A stretch of DNA of 60,461 nucleotides from DAISJI01 sp964559835 (GCA_964559835.1 CAZLJE010000029.1:1-60461), one strand, 5' to 3'; positions 30,065 to 38,856 are shown, numbered from the stretch's first letter. Notes: a model not told the origin generated them from the letters alone. Numbers and translations are program-made.

Positions 30065-32782
30065 ATGTTGAGCACAGGGACCAAGCTCGGGCCCTATGAG
30101 ATCCAGTCCGCGTTGGGCGCGGGCGGGATGGGCGCGGTATACAAGGCGCGCGACACACGACTGGACCGCACCGTCGCGATCAAGGTCCTCTCCGGCGGCC
30201 CGATCTCCACTTCCGAATTGCGCCAGCGATTCGAGCGCGAGGCGAAAGCAATCTCGGCGCTGCATCATCCCCACATTTGCGTCCTCTACGACATCGGCAC
30301 CCAAGACGGGATGGACTACCTCGTCATGGAGTACGTGGAGGGCGAGACGCTTGCTCAGCGCCTGAAGCGCGGGTCGATGCCGATGCAGCATGTGCTCAAG
30401 ATGGGCGTCGAGATCGCTGACGCGCTCGACAAGGCGCACCGTGCCGGGCTGGTGCATCGCGACATCAAGCCGGCCAACATCATGCTGACGCGCGGCGGAG
30501 CGAAGCTGCTCGATTTCGGATTGGCGAAACCCATGGGTGTGCAGACTCCTTCGACCATCCGTCCGGCCGATCTTTCCGCCATGACGGCGCTGTCGCAAGG
30601 CCAGCCGCTGACACAGGAAGGCATGATCGTCGGCACCTATCAGTACATGGCGCCGGAGCAGATCGAATCGGGCACCACCGATGGCCGGACCGACCTGTTT
30701 GCGCTCGGCTGTGTACTGTACGAAGCCGCCCTCGGACGTCCTGCATTTTCGGGCAAGACACAGGCGAGCGTGATCGCGGCGATCCTCGCGTCGGAGCCGC
30801 CGGCGATGTCCACCGTCCAGCCGTTAACGCCTTCGTTATTGGAGCGTACGATCCGGGCTTGCCTGGCCAAAGATCCTGAGGATCGCATCCATTCCGCGCA
30901 CGATCTGAAGCTGCAACTGGGATGGGCGCTGGACACCGACGTGGACACGCAGGCGCTCTCGATCCGGCGCCGCAAAGGGTTACCGTGGATTGCGGTGCTG
31001 GTGACGGCCGTGGTAGTCGCGGCTACCACCATGATCGGAACGGCTGCATACCAGCGGTCGCGCGAAACGAAGCCGGTCATCCGGGCTTCCATGGACCTGG
31101 GCGAGGGCGTGGAAATGCCGCTGGTGAACTCGATGGCGCTGTCGCCGGACGGGAAGATGCTGGCCTACGTCGCGCAGAGCGGCACCGAAAAGCCAATGCT
31201 GTGGATACGGCCGCTCTCTTCGGCACGCGGCCGGCGCGTCGATGATACGGAGGACGCCTCGTATCCGTTCTGGTCGCCGGAAAGCCGCCAGGTCGCGTTC
31301 TTTGTACCCGGCAAGCTGAAGAAGTTAGACACTGCGGGATGGTCGGTGCAGACCATCAGCGATGCTGAGAGTGGGCGAGGCGGGACCTGGAATGCCAAGG
31401 GCGTCATCGTGTTCTCACCGGCGCCCGTGGGCGGATTGATGAAGGTCGCCGAAGGCGGTGGGCAACCGGCAATGCTGACGAATACCGGGCAAGTCCCGGC
31501 CAACATGCCCCCTTCCGCTATCTCCAGGGCGACTCAGGAACTCACGCACCGCTGGCCACAGTTTTTGCCCGATGGCGAGACGGTGCTGTTTCTCTCCATT
31601 CGCAATAACACCAGCGAAGGCGACCTGCTTTCGGTCAACGTCGGCACCGGCAAGATAACGAAACTCCGCTCCGGTGTCGCGAATACGTGGTTGTCGGGCG
31701 ACCAGCTTCTGTTTATGAAAGCGGCCATGTTGGCCGCGCAGCGAGTCAAGGGAAGTTCATTGCAGCCCGCCGGAGAGCCGCACACGATCGCGGAGAACCT
31801 CACCCTTGATAACGACCGCTGGGCCGCCGACTTCACCGTGTCCGACACCGGGATGCTCGTGTATCGCTTGAGTGGGTCGTCGGACAAGATCCAGTTGTCT
31901 TCGATCGACATCAACACCGGCAAAATCCTTGGCCCCGTCGGCGAGCCGGGACCGTACGCCAACCCGCAGCTCTCGCCCGACGGAACGAAGATCGCCGTGC
32001 TTGTGCGCAACCAGCGTTCCGACAGCGCTTCGCTGTCCATCATGGACATTGCGCGCGGCGTCGTGACCCCACTGTTGAACCCAAGCGGGCGAACGCGAGT
32101 CAACGGCTACATCTGGACTCCGGACAGCAAGTCGGTCGTCTTCTCCGCAAATTTGGGTGAGGTGAATCGCTATGACCTGTACATCAAGCCCGTGAACGGC
32201 GGCGAGGCGGAACGACTGCTGCTGAAGATGGATTCCGATGTGTATCCGAACGCCGTGAGCAGCGACGGACGTTACCTGATGTTCACGAAATACGGCAGCA
32301 AATCGACGAAAAATGATGTCTGGCTGCTTCCGCTGCGCGGTGACGGCAAGCCACTTCCGCTGGTGGCTACGCCGGCCGAGGAGGCGGGAACTGACATCAG
32401 CCATGATCGAAGGTGGATGATGTACCTGTCGGATGAGAGCGGCCGTCCCGAACTCTACCTGACAACATTTCCGGTTCCGCATGGTAAGTGGCAGATTTCG
32501 ACCAACGGTAGCCGCGGGGGCGGCTTCCAGGCGAACAACAAACGGTTGGCCGTCGTCGATGCCGATGGAAGTGTCCGCGTGATGACATTCGACGGCAGCG
32601 GCGAGGAGCCGAAGTTGGGCAAGCCGGAACCCGCGCTCGGGGGCGGATCACTCAGCGCTTTCGTCTCTGGTGGGGCAACCGTTACGCCGGATTGGAAGCG
32701 CATGGTGGTCGCTCGAAGGCTCGAGGCCGGGGCCCCGCGAATCACGCTGGTGACGAACTGGACGGAAGAACTGAAGAAGTAG
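30065..32782 (+). CDS. Ser/Thr protein kinase with C-terminal WD40-like propeller
   Basis: A 905-residue receptor-type kinase. The kinase domain covers about 8-275: glycine loop LGAGGMGAVYKARD, Lys40, HRDIKPAN with catalytic Asp133, DFG at 150-152 and MAPEQ. One transmembrane helix lies near 305-330 (WIAVLVTAVVVAATTMIGTA). The outer part (about 340-900) is a TolB/PD40-like beta propeller with repeated S-x-D-G-x-x-x-x motifs (MALSPDGKMLAYVAQSG, NPQLSPDGTKIAVLVRN, WTPDSKSVVFSAN). All catalytic residues are present. This layout is abundant in acidobacteria. The ATG at 30065 is preferred over an upstream GTG, since it begins the kinase N-terminus. Confidence 0.93.
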   Translation: MLSTGTKLGPYEIQSALGAGGMGAVYKARDTRLDRTVAIKVLSGGPISTSELRQRFEREAKAISALHHPHICVLYDIGTQDGMDYLVMEYVEGETLAQRLKRGSMPMQHVLKMGVEIADALDKAHRAGLVHRDIKPANIMLTRGGAKLLDFGLAKPMGVQTPSTIRPADLSAMTALSQGQPLTQEGMIVGTYQYMAPEQIESGTTDGRTDLFALGCVLYEAALGRPAFSGKTQASVIAAILASEPPAMSTVQPLTPSLLERTIRACLAKDPEDRIHSAHDLKLQLGWALDTDVDTQALSIRRRKGLPWIAVLVTAVVVAATTMIGTAAYQRSRETKPVIRASMDLGEGVEMPLVNSMALSPDGKMLAYVAQSGTEKPMLWIRPLSSARGRRVDDTEDASYPFWSPESRQVAFFVPGKLKKLDTAGWSVQTISDAESGRGGTWNAKGVIVFSPAPVGGLMKVAEGGGQPAMLTNTGQVPANMPPSAISRATQELTHRWPQFLPDGETVLFLSIRNNTSEGDLLSVNVGTGKITKLRSGVANTWLSGDQLLFMKAAMLAAQRVKGSSLQPAGEPHTIAENLTLDNDRWAADFTVSDTGMLVYRLSGSSDKIQLSSIDINTGKILGPVGEPGPYANPQLSPDGTKIAVLVRNQRSDSASLSIMDIARGVVTPLLNPSGRTRVNGYIWTPDSKSVVFSANLGEVNRYDLYIKPVNGGEAERLLLKMDSDVYPNAVSSDGRYLMFTKYGSKSTKNDVWLLPLRGDGKPLPLVATPAEEAGTDISHDRRWMMYLSDESGRPELYLTTFPVPHGKWQISTNGSRGGGFQANNKRLAVVDADGSVRVMTFDGSGEEPKLGKPEPALGGGSLSAFVSGGATVTPDWKRMVVARRLEAGAPRITLVTNWTEELKK

Positions 32783-32792
32783 TCGTTTGTGC

Positions 32793-32822
32793 CCCCATCT
32801 GCCCGGTTTTGGCAGATGTGGG
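32793..32822. repeat. REP palindrome, CATCTGCC type, copy 4
   Basis: CCCCCATCTGCCCGGTTTTG then GCAGATGTGGG. It has the same loop (CGGTTTT) as the copy at 286-316, 32 kb away, and lies between the convergent kinase and dciA genes. Confidence 0.8.
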
Positions 32823-32825
32823 ACT

Positions 32826-33128
32826 CTACTCGCTGCTCGTCGCCTTCCGCGGACGTTCCCCGGCAATCACGAAATCGATCGAATCGACTTTCGCGACCGG
32901 GCGGTAGGCGGCGATGTACTGTCCGACAAATGCGCTCAGTTCGGAGCGCCAATTCTTGTCGGGAACTTCGATACGCAACACGCCGTTCGCGAACTCCAAA
33001 GCCTTGGTCTGCGAAGCGACTGCGCGCCCGACGATCACTGGCCACGCGAGCAGCGGCGCCTGATCCCGTGGCGCCTGGCGGATGGCGTCGAGCACGATCT
33101 TCTTCAGCCCGCTGGTGGCGCGTTCCAT
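32826..33128 (-). CDS. dciA: DUF721 protein, DciA-like helicase loader
   Basis: A 100-residue DUF721 domain protein: APLLAWPVIVGRAVASQTKA, LEFANGVLRIEVPDKNWRSE, LSAFVGQYIAAYRP. DciA of this family loads the replicative helicase DnaB in bacteria without DnaC. The KH-like fold segment W-x-x-x-x-G and the LRIEVP-x-x-x-W motif are present. Assignment as the functional loader follows from family knowledge. It converges with the kinase gene over a REP element. Confidence 0.82.
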   Translation of the reverse strand: MERATSGLKKIVLDAIRQAPRDQAPLLAWPVIVGRAVASQTKALEFANGVLRIEVPDKNWRSELSAFVGQYIAAYRPVAKVDSIDFVIAGERPRKATSSE

Positions 33129-33231
33129 CGCTCGATTCTAACAACGTCCGGAGGTAACGAGAGCTGGTTACTGACGGCAGTTGCGGAAATCTCAGGGCGC
33201 GATAGGATGTGGGCAATTCGGGGGTGACGTA

Positions 33232-33345
33232 GTGAAGCGATTCAAGGCACGTACGGCAACGATGGAAACGCGAGTGTGGGACGCGGTGACGCTCGCCATC
33301 TTTGTGAGTGCCGTGCTGTACGTTCTCACGATCACCGGGCGCTAA
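33232..33345 (+). CDS. Small single-span membrane protein
   Basis: A 37-codon GTG-started frame. A basic N-terminus (VKRFKARTATMETRVW) is followed by one hydrophobic helix, AVTLAIFVSAVLYVLTI, and TGR. GGGGGTGAC lies 5-8 nt upstream. It has its own downstream rho-independent terminator at 33402, which supports real transcription. No family is recognised. Confidence 0.5.
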   Translation: MKRFKARTATMETRVWDAVTLAIFVSAVLYVLTITGR

Positions 33346-33401
33346 GCCCAAATATTCGGCGGTGGGGGCCGCCACAAGTTTCCACTTCGTCTGATTTGAA
33401 C

Positions 33402-33434
33402 AGGCTCCGGTCAACCAGCCGGGGCCTATTTTTT
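33402..33434 (+). terminator. Rho-independent terminator
   Basis: AGGCTCCGG and CCGGGGCCT form the stem around TCAACCAG, followed by ATTTTTT. It ends the unit holding the small membrane protein. Confidence 0.85.
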
Positions 33435-33448
33435 GCTGTGACACAATG

Positions 33449-33488
33449 AAAAAAAGGACGGTGGGGAGCGGTGCGCCCACCGTCCTTT
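33449..33488 (-). terminator. Terminator of the SYLF gene (bidirectional shape)
   Basis: GGACGGTGGG / CCCACCGTCC arms, with seven T on the minus strand (33455-33449). Confidence 0.88.
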
Positions 33489-33503
33489 AGCTACCGTGAA
33501 GTT

Positions 33504-34208
33504 CTAATCTCGCTCTGCGGATGCGGTCTGCTTCGCGGACTGCACGGCATCCACGAAGGCACGCGCCTGAGCATTCGGAGTGCGCGCATTGCCCATAAGA
33601 ATCTCGCGGATGCTCACGTCTTTTCCGTACCAGTCGCGAGTAGCGCTGTCGTCCTGCTGCAAGACAGCCCCGTTGAGGCTCGCACCGACGAAAGCGCCCT
33701 TGGACCGGGAGTAGGTCAAGATGGCGGCCTTCCACCCGGCTTCCGCCGAGGCTTGGCGTCCAACCGGTCCGGCAGCGGCAGACACGTCACCGCCGACCTT
33801 GAAGTGACCGGACATCAAGCTGTTCATGCCTTCCTGATTCATGACAAAGAGAAGCAGGTCGGTGCTCTTGCCGCCGATCTGCGGCCCGAAGCTGATGCCC
33901 GAAACCGCAAAGGGAGCCGGCGAACTCCACCCGCCCGCCTTGCGGCAGGTCGCGACGCCGGTACCATGTTCGCCTCCCACGACGAATGCTCCCTTGATTA
34001 ACTCAGGGATCACGGCGACGCACTTAGCGCCTTCGAATACCTCCTTGGGTACACCCTTATCGGGAGCAGCCGATGTCATGTTCTGCACAATCTCGGTTGC
34101 CCGTTGCAGCTCAGTCTGGCCTTTTGGCTTGTCCTTGTCGGAACCTCCAAATGCGAACGCGAACGTCGCGATGGCCAGAAAACACACTAATATCCCGCAT
34201 TTCCTCAT
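33504..34208 (-). CDS. Exported SYLF (Ysc84-type) lipid-binding domain protein
   Basis: A 234-residue protein. A signal peptide (KCGILVCFLAIATFAFAFGG) is followed by a SYLF/Ysc84 domain: ATEIVQNMTSAAPDKGVPKE, KCVAVIPELIKGAFVVGGEH, GTGVATCRKAGGWSSPAPF, SGISFGPQIGGKSTDLLLFV, GGDVSAAAGPVGRQA and YSRSKGAFVGASLNGAVLQQ. SYLF domains bind phosphoinositides in eukaryotes; bacterial exported versions have no settled role. CAGGAGGTAGAGTC precedes the ATG at 34208. It stands alone with its own terminator. Confidence 0.9.
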   Translation of the reverse strand: MRKCGILVCFLAIATFAFAFGGSDKDKPKGQTELQRATEIVQNMTSAAPDKGVPKEVFEGAKCVAVIPELIKGAFVVGGEHGTGVATCRKAGGWSSPAPFAVSGISFGPQIGGKSTDLLLFVMNQEGMNSLMSGHFKVGGDVSAAAGPVGRQASAEAGWKAAILTYSRSKGAFVGASLNGAVLQQDDSATRDWYGKDVSIREILMGNARTPNAQARAFVDAVQSAKQTASAERD

Positions 34209-34298
34209 GACTCTACCTCCTGTGAAGCGGCTAATCAGGTTGGAACTCCGAAGCGGACGCGGGGTTGCCGGCAATCGAGAGTAACGGCGGGCCCGCAG

Positions 34299-35702
34299 CT
34301 ACTCCGCCGGCAACTCGCGGCGAACGTAATCGAGAGCCTGTTCCCGCGTGGTCAGCCTACCTTCCAGTTGAAGGTCTTCGATGGTGGTGAGGATCTCGCG
34401 AAAACGCGGCCCAGGCGGATGTCCCATCTCGATCAGGTCATGGCCGGTCACGAGCGGTTGCGGGCGGATCTCGCTCGCCGGCGTGTCCGCTAGTTTCTGC
34501 ACGAGGAATTGGTGCACCGCGAGGTTTCCGTGCGACGCAAGGCAATCCATGCGGTGCATCTCGAGATGTTCCTCGAAAAGCGGCAGGCGCAGGAAGCGCT
34601 TGAGCGTCGACGGCTTCATCTTGAAGGTGTCGCCGAAGCGCATATGGTTCCCGACGAGCGCGACTATCTGTTCCGTGTCGTCGTTGGACATGCGCAGCCG
34701 ATGGCAGATGTCGGTTGCGATCGCCTCGCCGACGTCCACATGATCGTCAAAACGGATGCGGTCGGGCGCCACGCGGAATGTCGGCGGCTTACCGACGTCG
34801 TGCAGCAGCGCCCCCCAGGCCAGCGTCCGCGGGCAGCCCGCCTTGAGCTGTTCGAGCAGCATGAGCGTGTGCACCCAGACGTCGCCTTCGGGGTGATACT
34901 GCGGCGGCTGTTCAACGCCCTTCATCTTCTCGATCTCAGGCAGGACTTCGTGCAGCAGGCCCGATGAATCCAGCAGTTCGAAGGCGCGCCGGGCGTGACC
35001 CTCGGTGAGCATCTTCGTCAGCTCATCGCGCACACGCTCGCGGCTGACCTGGTCGATCTGCGGCGCCAGGCGCTGAATGGCCGCGAACGTCTGCTCGTCG
35101 ATCTCGTATTCGAAGCGGGCTGCGAACCGGATAGCGCGCAGCATGCGGAGCTTGTCTTCGCCGAATCGCCGCTCAGGCGCGCCGATAGTGCGGATGATGT
35201 GGTTGCGGAGGTCGTCCTGACCGCCGACGTAATCCAGCACTTCGTCCGTCATCGGATCAAGAAGCAGGCCGTTGATGGTGAAATCACGGCGCTGCACATC
35301 TTCCTTGGCCTCTTTCGAAAACGTGACCTGGTCGGGATGGCGGCCGTCGGTGTACAGGCCGTCGGAGCGGAATGTGGCGACCTCGATCGCGTGGGCGCGG
35401 TTCGCGAGTTTGTCGGCTTCCGCAGGAGTTACGCCGGAGCTGGAGATCTGGAAATCTGGATATCTGGAAATCTGGTCATCCATTGGTACAAGCACCACGC
35501 CAAACTGTGCGCCCACGGCCCAGGTTTTTGGGAAAATGCGCATGACCTGGTCGGGTGTGGCATCGGTCGAGACGTCGTAATCGGCAGGCTCTCGGCCGAG
35601 CAGGATGTCGCGCACGCATCCGCCGACGAGGTACGCCTTATGTCCGTGCTCGCGCAGAGTACGGATGATTGAGATCGCGGCGGATTTTTCGACGTCAGCC
35701 AT
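34299..35702 (-). CDS. cca: CCA tRNA nucleotidyltransferase / poly(A) polymerase family
   Basis: A 467-residue class II nucleotidyltransferase. The palm has LVGGCVRDILLGREPADYDV (the two metal-binding Asp are in DYD). RRDFTINGLLLDP and GAPERRFGEDKLRMLRAIRF are the tRNA/ATP-binding motifs. A C-terminal HD domain carries AWGALLHDVGKPPTFRV. It completes or repairs tRNA 3' CCA ends. Between LVPM and IEVATFRSDG there are about 30 extra residues (76-105). The first part (DDQISRYPDFQISSS) is encoded by a period-8 tandem array at 35442-35475. The catalytic motifs are intact, so the insert is probably tolerated on a loop. A heptad inverted repeat fills the divergent gap to tsaD. Confidence 0.92.
   Translation of the reverse strand: MADVEKSAAISIIRTLREHGHKAYLVGGCVRDILLGREPADYDVSTDATPDQVMRIFPKTWAVGAQFGVVLVPMDDQISRYPDFQISSSGVTPAEADKLANRAHAIEVATFRSDGLYTDGRHPDQVTFSKEAKEDVQRRDFTINGLLLDPMTDEVLDYVGGQDDLRNHIIRTIGAPERRFGEDKLRMLRAIRFAARFEYEIDEQTFAAIQRLAPQIDQVSRERVRDELTKMLTEGHARRAFELLDSSGLLHEVLPEIEKMKGVEQPPQYHPEGDVWVHTLMLLEQLKAGCPRTLAWGALLHDVGKPPTFRVAPDRIRFDDHVDVGEAIATDICHRLRMSNDDTEQIVALVGNHMRFGDTFKMKPSTLKRFLRLPLFEEHLEMHRMDCLASHGNLAVHQFLVQKLADTPASEIRPQPLVTGHDLIEMGHPPGPRFREILTTIEDLQLEGRLTTREQALDYVRRELPAE
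35442..35475. repeat. Period-8 tandem words inside cca
   Basis: GATCTGGA, AATCTGGA, TATCTGGA, AATCTGG, in frame within the cca coding region. Confidence 0.85.
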
Positions 35703-35810
35703 TAGCTTTTAGCTCTTAGCTGTTGCCTCTTAGCTATGAACGTGGTCAGAAATCATTGCGGATCAACAACAATGCTGGCTAAAAGCTAAGAGCTAACGGC
35801 TAACAGCTTA
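35702..35810. repeat. Heptad-period inverted repeat 4 (TAGCTCT words)
   Basis: The left arm 35702-35736 reads TAGCTTT, TAGCTCT, TAGCTGT, TGCCTCT, TAGCT. The right arm 35776-35810 reads as the complement (GGCTAAAAGCTAAGAGCTAA, CGGCTAACAGCTTA). The loop is about 39 nt. It lies between divergent cca and tsaD. Confidence 0.88.
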
Positions 35811-35826
35811 TTGCTAGTATAGATAT

Positions 35827-36975
35827 ATGTCCCCCGACGCCTACATCCTCGGCATCGAGAGTTCCTGCGATGAAACCAGCGCTGCCGTAGTCCGTTCGGG
35901 CGCGCAGACCATCTCGAACGTCGTGCTCTCGCAGTTCGCCACGCACCGGCCCTATGAGGGTGTGGTGCCGGAGTTGGCGTCGCGCGAGCATCTGAAGGCG
36001 ATCATTCCGGTGGTCAAGACAGCGCTCGCCGAAGCTGGACGCGATTACAGTTCGATCGACGCCATCGCCGTTACGCGCGGTCCCGGACTTGCGGGAGCTT
36101 TGCTCGTGGGCATCAGTTTCGCCAAGGCGCTGGCGTTTGCGACCGACAAGCCGCTGATCGCCGTCAACCATCTCGAGGGCCACATTCATGCCGTGCTCCT
36201 CGAAGAGCGACAGAAGGGAAGCCAGCAGGTCGAATTCCCGGTACTGGCGCTGGTAGTTTCCGGCGGGCACACGCATCTGTACCTGGCGCGCATGGACGGG
36301 GAGAGCTGGCGTTACAAGAACGTCGGGCACACGCGCGACGATGCCGCAGGGGAAGCATTCGACAAGGTCGCAAAGCTGCTGGGCCTCGGATATCCCGGCG
36401 GCCCGGTCATCAATCGCCTGGCGGAGCATGGAAATCCGCAGGCAGTAAAGTTCACCTTCGCGCAGATCAAGCACCGTGACCGCAATGAGAAATTGCCGGT
36501 CGAGGGCGACCGGCCTACATTTGATTTCTCTTTCAGCGGCATCAAGACCGCGGTGCTCCGCTACGTCGAGACGCACGACATGAAAGACGCGATCGAGCAA
36601 CGGCGAAAGCAGTTGGCGGCAATGGCAAAGCCGACGACGGAGCAGTACCTCGCGCTCTGCGATCGCAAGACGCTCGACCTGATCGCCTCGTTCCAATATG
36701 CCGTGGTCGAAGACCTGGTCACCAAGACGCTCGCTGCCGCGCGTGCCTACGATGCGCGCACCCTGTTTGTCACCGGAGGCGTGGCTGCGAACACTTATCT
36801 GCGCGCCCGTTTCGAACAGGCTGCCGCCGACGAGGGCATGCCCGCTAACTTCCCTTCCCGTCCGCTCTCGACCGACAACGCCGCGATGATCGCAGCTGCG
36901 GCGTATCCGAAGTTCCTGGCCCGCGAATTCGCTGAACCGGAACTATCCGCCGAGGCGGCGTTGCAACTGCGGTAA
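35827..36975 (+). CDS. tsaD: tRNA N6-adenosine threonylcarbamoyltransferase
   Basis: A 382-residue Kae1/TsaD protein of the universal tRNA t6A37 pathway. It has the ASKHA-fold start ILGIESSCDETSAAVV, HRPYEGVVPELASREH, the metal-binding NHLEGHIHA with His115 and His119, LVVSGGHTHLYLA, FDKVAKLLGLGYPGGP, FDFSFSGIKTAVL, VTGGVAANTYLR and FPSRPLSTDNAAMIAAAAYP. Length is normal plus a modest insertion. No Shine-Dalgarno is visible; a TAGTAT box 6 nt before the ATG suggests a leaderless message. TsaB/TsaE are not adjacent. Confidence 0.95.
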   Translation: MSPDAYILGIESSCDETSAAVVRSGAQTISNVVLSQFATHRPYEGVVPELASREHLKAIIPVVKTALAEAGRDYSSIDAIAVTRGPGLAGALLVGISFAKALAFATDKPLIAVNHLEGHIHAVLLEERQKGSQQVEFPVLALVVSGGHTHLYLARMDGESWRYKNVGHTRDDAAGEAFDKVAKLLGLGYPGGPVINRLAEHGNPQAVKFTFAQIKHRDRNEKLPVEGDRPTFDFSFSGIKTAVLRYVETHDMKDAIEQRRKQLAAMAKPTTEQYLALCDRKTLDLIASFQYAVVEDLVTKTLAAARAYDARTLFVTGGVAANTYLRARFEQAAADEGMPANFPSRPLSTDNAAMIAAAAYPKFLAREFAEPELSAEAALQLR

Positions 36976-36976
36976 G

Positions 36977-37009
36977 TCGGGCTCCGGGCCGCGGGCTCCG
37001 GGCTCCGCT
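36977..37009. repeat. Heptad-period words (GGGCTCC)
   Basis: GGGCTCC, GGGCCGC, GGGCTCC, GGGCTCC directly after the tsaD stop. Single-arm array. Confidence 0.75.
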
Positions 37010-37112
37010 CAAATTCTTCGTGTGTTCCTGATTACCCTTTTCGATTCGCCGCGTCCAACCCGAAACCGGGGCGGTGTGCGCAAACCCTACCCGGTCTTCG
37101 GGGAGGCCGTAG

Positions 37113-38405
37113 ATGCTTACAAGCAGTTATGCCCGCACAGCCACGCCGACCGACACGCGGTCGCTCCTGACACGAGTGATGGTGACGCTGCTGGTCGCGT
37201 CCGTCCTGTTCGCGATCTCAGCCTGCGCACAGGAGACGTTCACCGGACAATGGATGATCGAGCGCCGCAGCGCCGACTCCGTCCAATTCACGCTGCGCTA
37301 TTCCAGCGATGGCTACCGCAACAACGGCTGGTGGAACAGTTCGTGGTCAACCGACACGGCGCTCGCCTCGCTCCAGGGGCTCAACACTGCGGACCTGAAC
37401 TCGTCGGCGGGCACGAACATCAATTTCAAGCTGGTGCGCGACGCCGGCACCTTCGACTGCACCGGTTGGGCCCGTAACGGCGACGCTTCGGGACACTGGA
37501 CCTTCGCTCCCAATCCGAACTTCGCGGCAGAACTGAAAAAGCGTGGCCTCTCGACGCCTGCGCCGAGCGAACAATTCGATATGGCGATGAGCGACGTGAC
37601 ACTGGCGCTGGTCGATGAACTCAAGTCGCAGGGCTACCAGCTCGACCTGACTGACCTCATCCGCGCCGGCAAACATGGCGTCTCGGTCGAGTATGCGCGC
37701 GGCATGAAGGCGGCGGGCTACCGCTTCGAAGATGTTGATACGCTCACCAAAATGCGAGACCACGGCGTCACTCCCAAGTACGTCCAGGAGATGGCGTCGT
37801 ATGGCTACAAGAACCTGTCGGCTGACGACCTGCGCCGAATGCGCGACCACGGAGTCACCGCCGAATACCTGCACGGCATGGAACAGGCCGGCTTCAAAGG
37901 CATGAGCAGCGATGAGGTCGTGCGTCTGCGAGACCATGGAGTCAATCCGGAGTACATCGCGGACATGGCGAAATCGGGCATCAAAGGCCTGACCATCGAC
38001 GAGATGGTGCGCCTGCGGGACCGCGGCGTGAACGCGGAATACATCAGCGGCATGGTGCAGGCCGGGTACAAGGACCTGGGTCCCAGCGAACTGATGCGTC
38101 TGCGCGACCGCGGAGTCGGGCCGCAGTACGTTCGCGACCTCGGACAGGCCGGCCTCACGAACCTGACCACCTCCGAACTCTCGCGCCTGAAAGACCATGG
38201 CGTCAGCGCCGAGTACATCCGCGACCTGAAGTCGGCCGGCGTCACGACCAAAGATCCCGATTCCCTCGTCCGCATGAAAGACCATGGAGTAAGCGCGTCG
38301 TTCGTGCGGGAAGCGAAGGACCACGGGTTCCCGACCACCGATCCCGAAGAGTTGATCCGCCTGCGGTCACGAGGCTTCGACGCCTTTGGACGGTCGATGT
38401 ACTGA
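37113..38405 (+). CDS. Exported lipoprotein-like protein with eight 29-residue tandem repeats
   Basis: A 430-residue protein. The signal region (RVMVTLLVASVLFAISAC) ends in a lipobox-like ISAC. Residues about 40-140 are a beta domain (GQWMIERRSADSVQFTLRY). Residues 189-420 are eight consecutive repeats of exactly 29 residues with consensus GV-s-x-E-Y-i-x-x-M-x-x-A-G-Y-k-x-l-s-x-d-e-L-v-R-L-R-D-H. They are preceded by one degenerate unit (about 159-188). The repeats should form a helical solenoid. The type also occurs C-terminal to peptidases in acidobacteria. GGGGAGGCCGTAG precedes the ATG. A perfect terminator follows. Confidence 0.85.
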   Translation: MLTSSYARTATPTDTRSLLTRVMVTLLVASVLFAISACAQETFTGQWMIERRSADSVQFTLRYSSDGYRNNGWWNSSWSTDTALASLQGLNTADLNSSAGTNINFKLVRDAGTFDCTGWARNGDASGHWTFAPNPNFAAELKKRGLSTPAPSEQFDMAMSDVTLALVDELKSQGYQLDLTDLIRAGKHGVSVEYARGMKAAGYRFEDVDTLTKMRDHGVTPKYVQEMASYGYKNLSADDLRRMRDHGVTAEYLHGMEQAGFKGMSSDEVVRLRDHGVNPEYIADMAKSGIKGLTIDEMVRLRDRGVNAEYISGMVQAGYKDLGPSELMRLRDRGVGPQYVRDLGQAGLTNLTTSELSRLKDHGVSAEYIRDLKSAGVTTKDPDSLVRMKDHGVSASFVREAKDHGFPTTDPEELIRLRSRGFDAFGRSMY

Positions 38406-38423
38406 TCCATTCTGAAATAATTC

Positions 38424-38456
38424 AGGCCCGGCCCATGGCCGGGCCTAAATTATTTT
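38424..38456 (+). terminator. Rho-independent terminator
   Basis: AGGCCCGGCC / GGCCGGGCCT, a perfect 10-bp stem with loop CAT, then AAATTATTTT. It lies between the repeat lipoprotein and the converging response regulator and may act both ways. Confidence 0.85.
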
Positions 38457-38469
38457 GGGGAAGGGACGT

Positions 38470-38856
38470 TTAGCTTCTGCCCGCCGGCTTCACTGCGGCG
38501 AGAGCGGTGGCCAGCGCCTGGTCGAGTTGGCTGATGATGTCTATGTCTTTATAGATGGCGCAATCCGCGCGGTGTTCGTTGGCCTTCGCTTCCCGCTCAC
38601 TGTTGCGTCCGCATAGGATGATGATCGGGATCGCGGCGGTATCCGGGTCCTTCTTGAGTTCGGTGATCAGTTCGCTCCCCGTCATGCGCGGCATCATCAT
38701 GTCGGTGACGATCAGGTTCGGACGAAGGTATTGCAGGGCCTGGACGGCTTCGGCGCCATCCGTCGCGGACTCCACGCTCCATCCCCTCTCTTCGAAGTAC
38801 CGGCATACCGTGTGCCGGATGAGCATGGAATCATCCACTACCAGTGCCAGCGACAT
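38470..38856 (-). CDS. Single-domain response regulator
   Basis: A 128-residue CheY-like receiver without output domain. The acidic pocket is in LALVVDDSMLIRHTV, the phosphoacceptor Asp is in NLIVTDMMMPRMTGSELI, the switch region is IIILCGRNSE and the conserved Lys region is CAIYKDI. The Ser/Thr after beta-4 is replaced by Cys-Gly, which is unusual. GGAGGGGAA precedes the ATG at 38856. No histidine kinase gene lies nearby. Confidence 0.9.
   Translation of the reverse strand: MSLALVVDDSMLIRHTVCRYFEERGWSVESATDGAEAVQALQYLRPNLIVTDMMMPRMTGSELITELKKDPDTAAIPIIILCGRNSEREAKANEHRADCAIYKDIDIISQLDQALATALAAVKPAGRS

Noticed and set aside
36985..37112. Cyclic-di-GMP or similar riboswitch before the repeat lipoprotein
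   Set aside because: A GC-rich stretch with AACCGGGGCGG looked suggestive, but the conserved aptamer positions are absent.
37347..38324. A repetitive 325-codon frame opposite the 29-residue-repeat protein
   Set aside because: Its repeats are only the antisense image of the tandem repeats. The sense frame has a signal peptide, a ribosome binding site and a terminator.
37677..38372. Possible CRISPR-like array
   Set aside because: The 87-bp period encodes protein repeats without unique spacers, and there are no cas genes. The heptad arrays are also not CRISPRs, because they lack spacers and long repeats.
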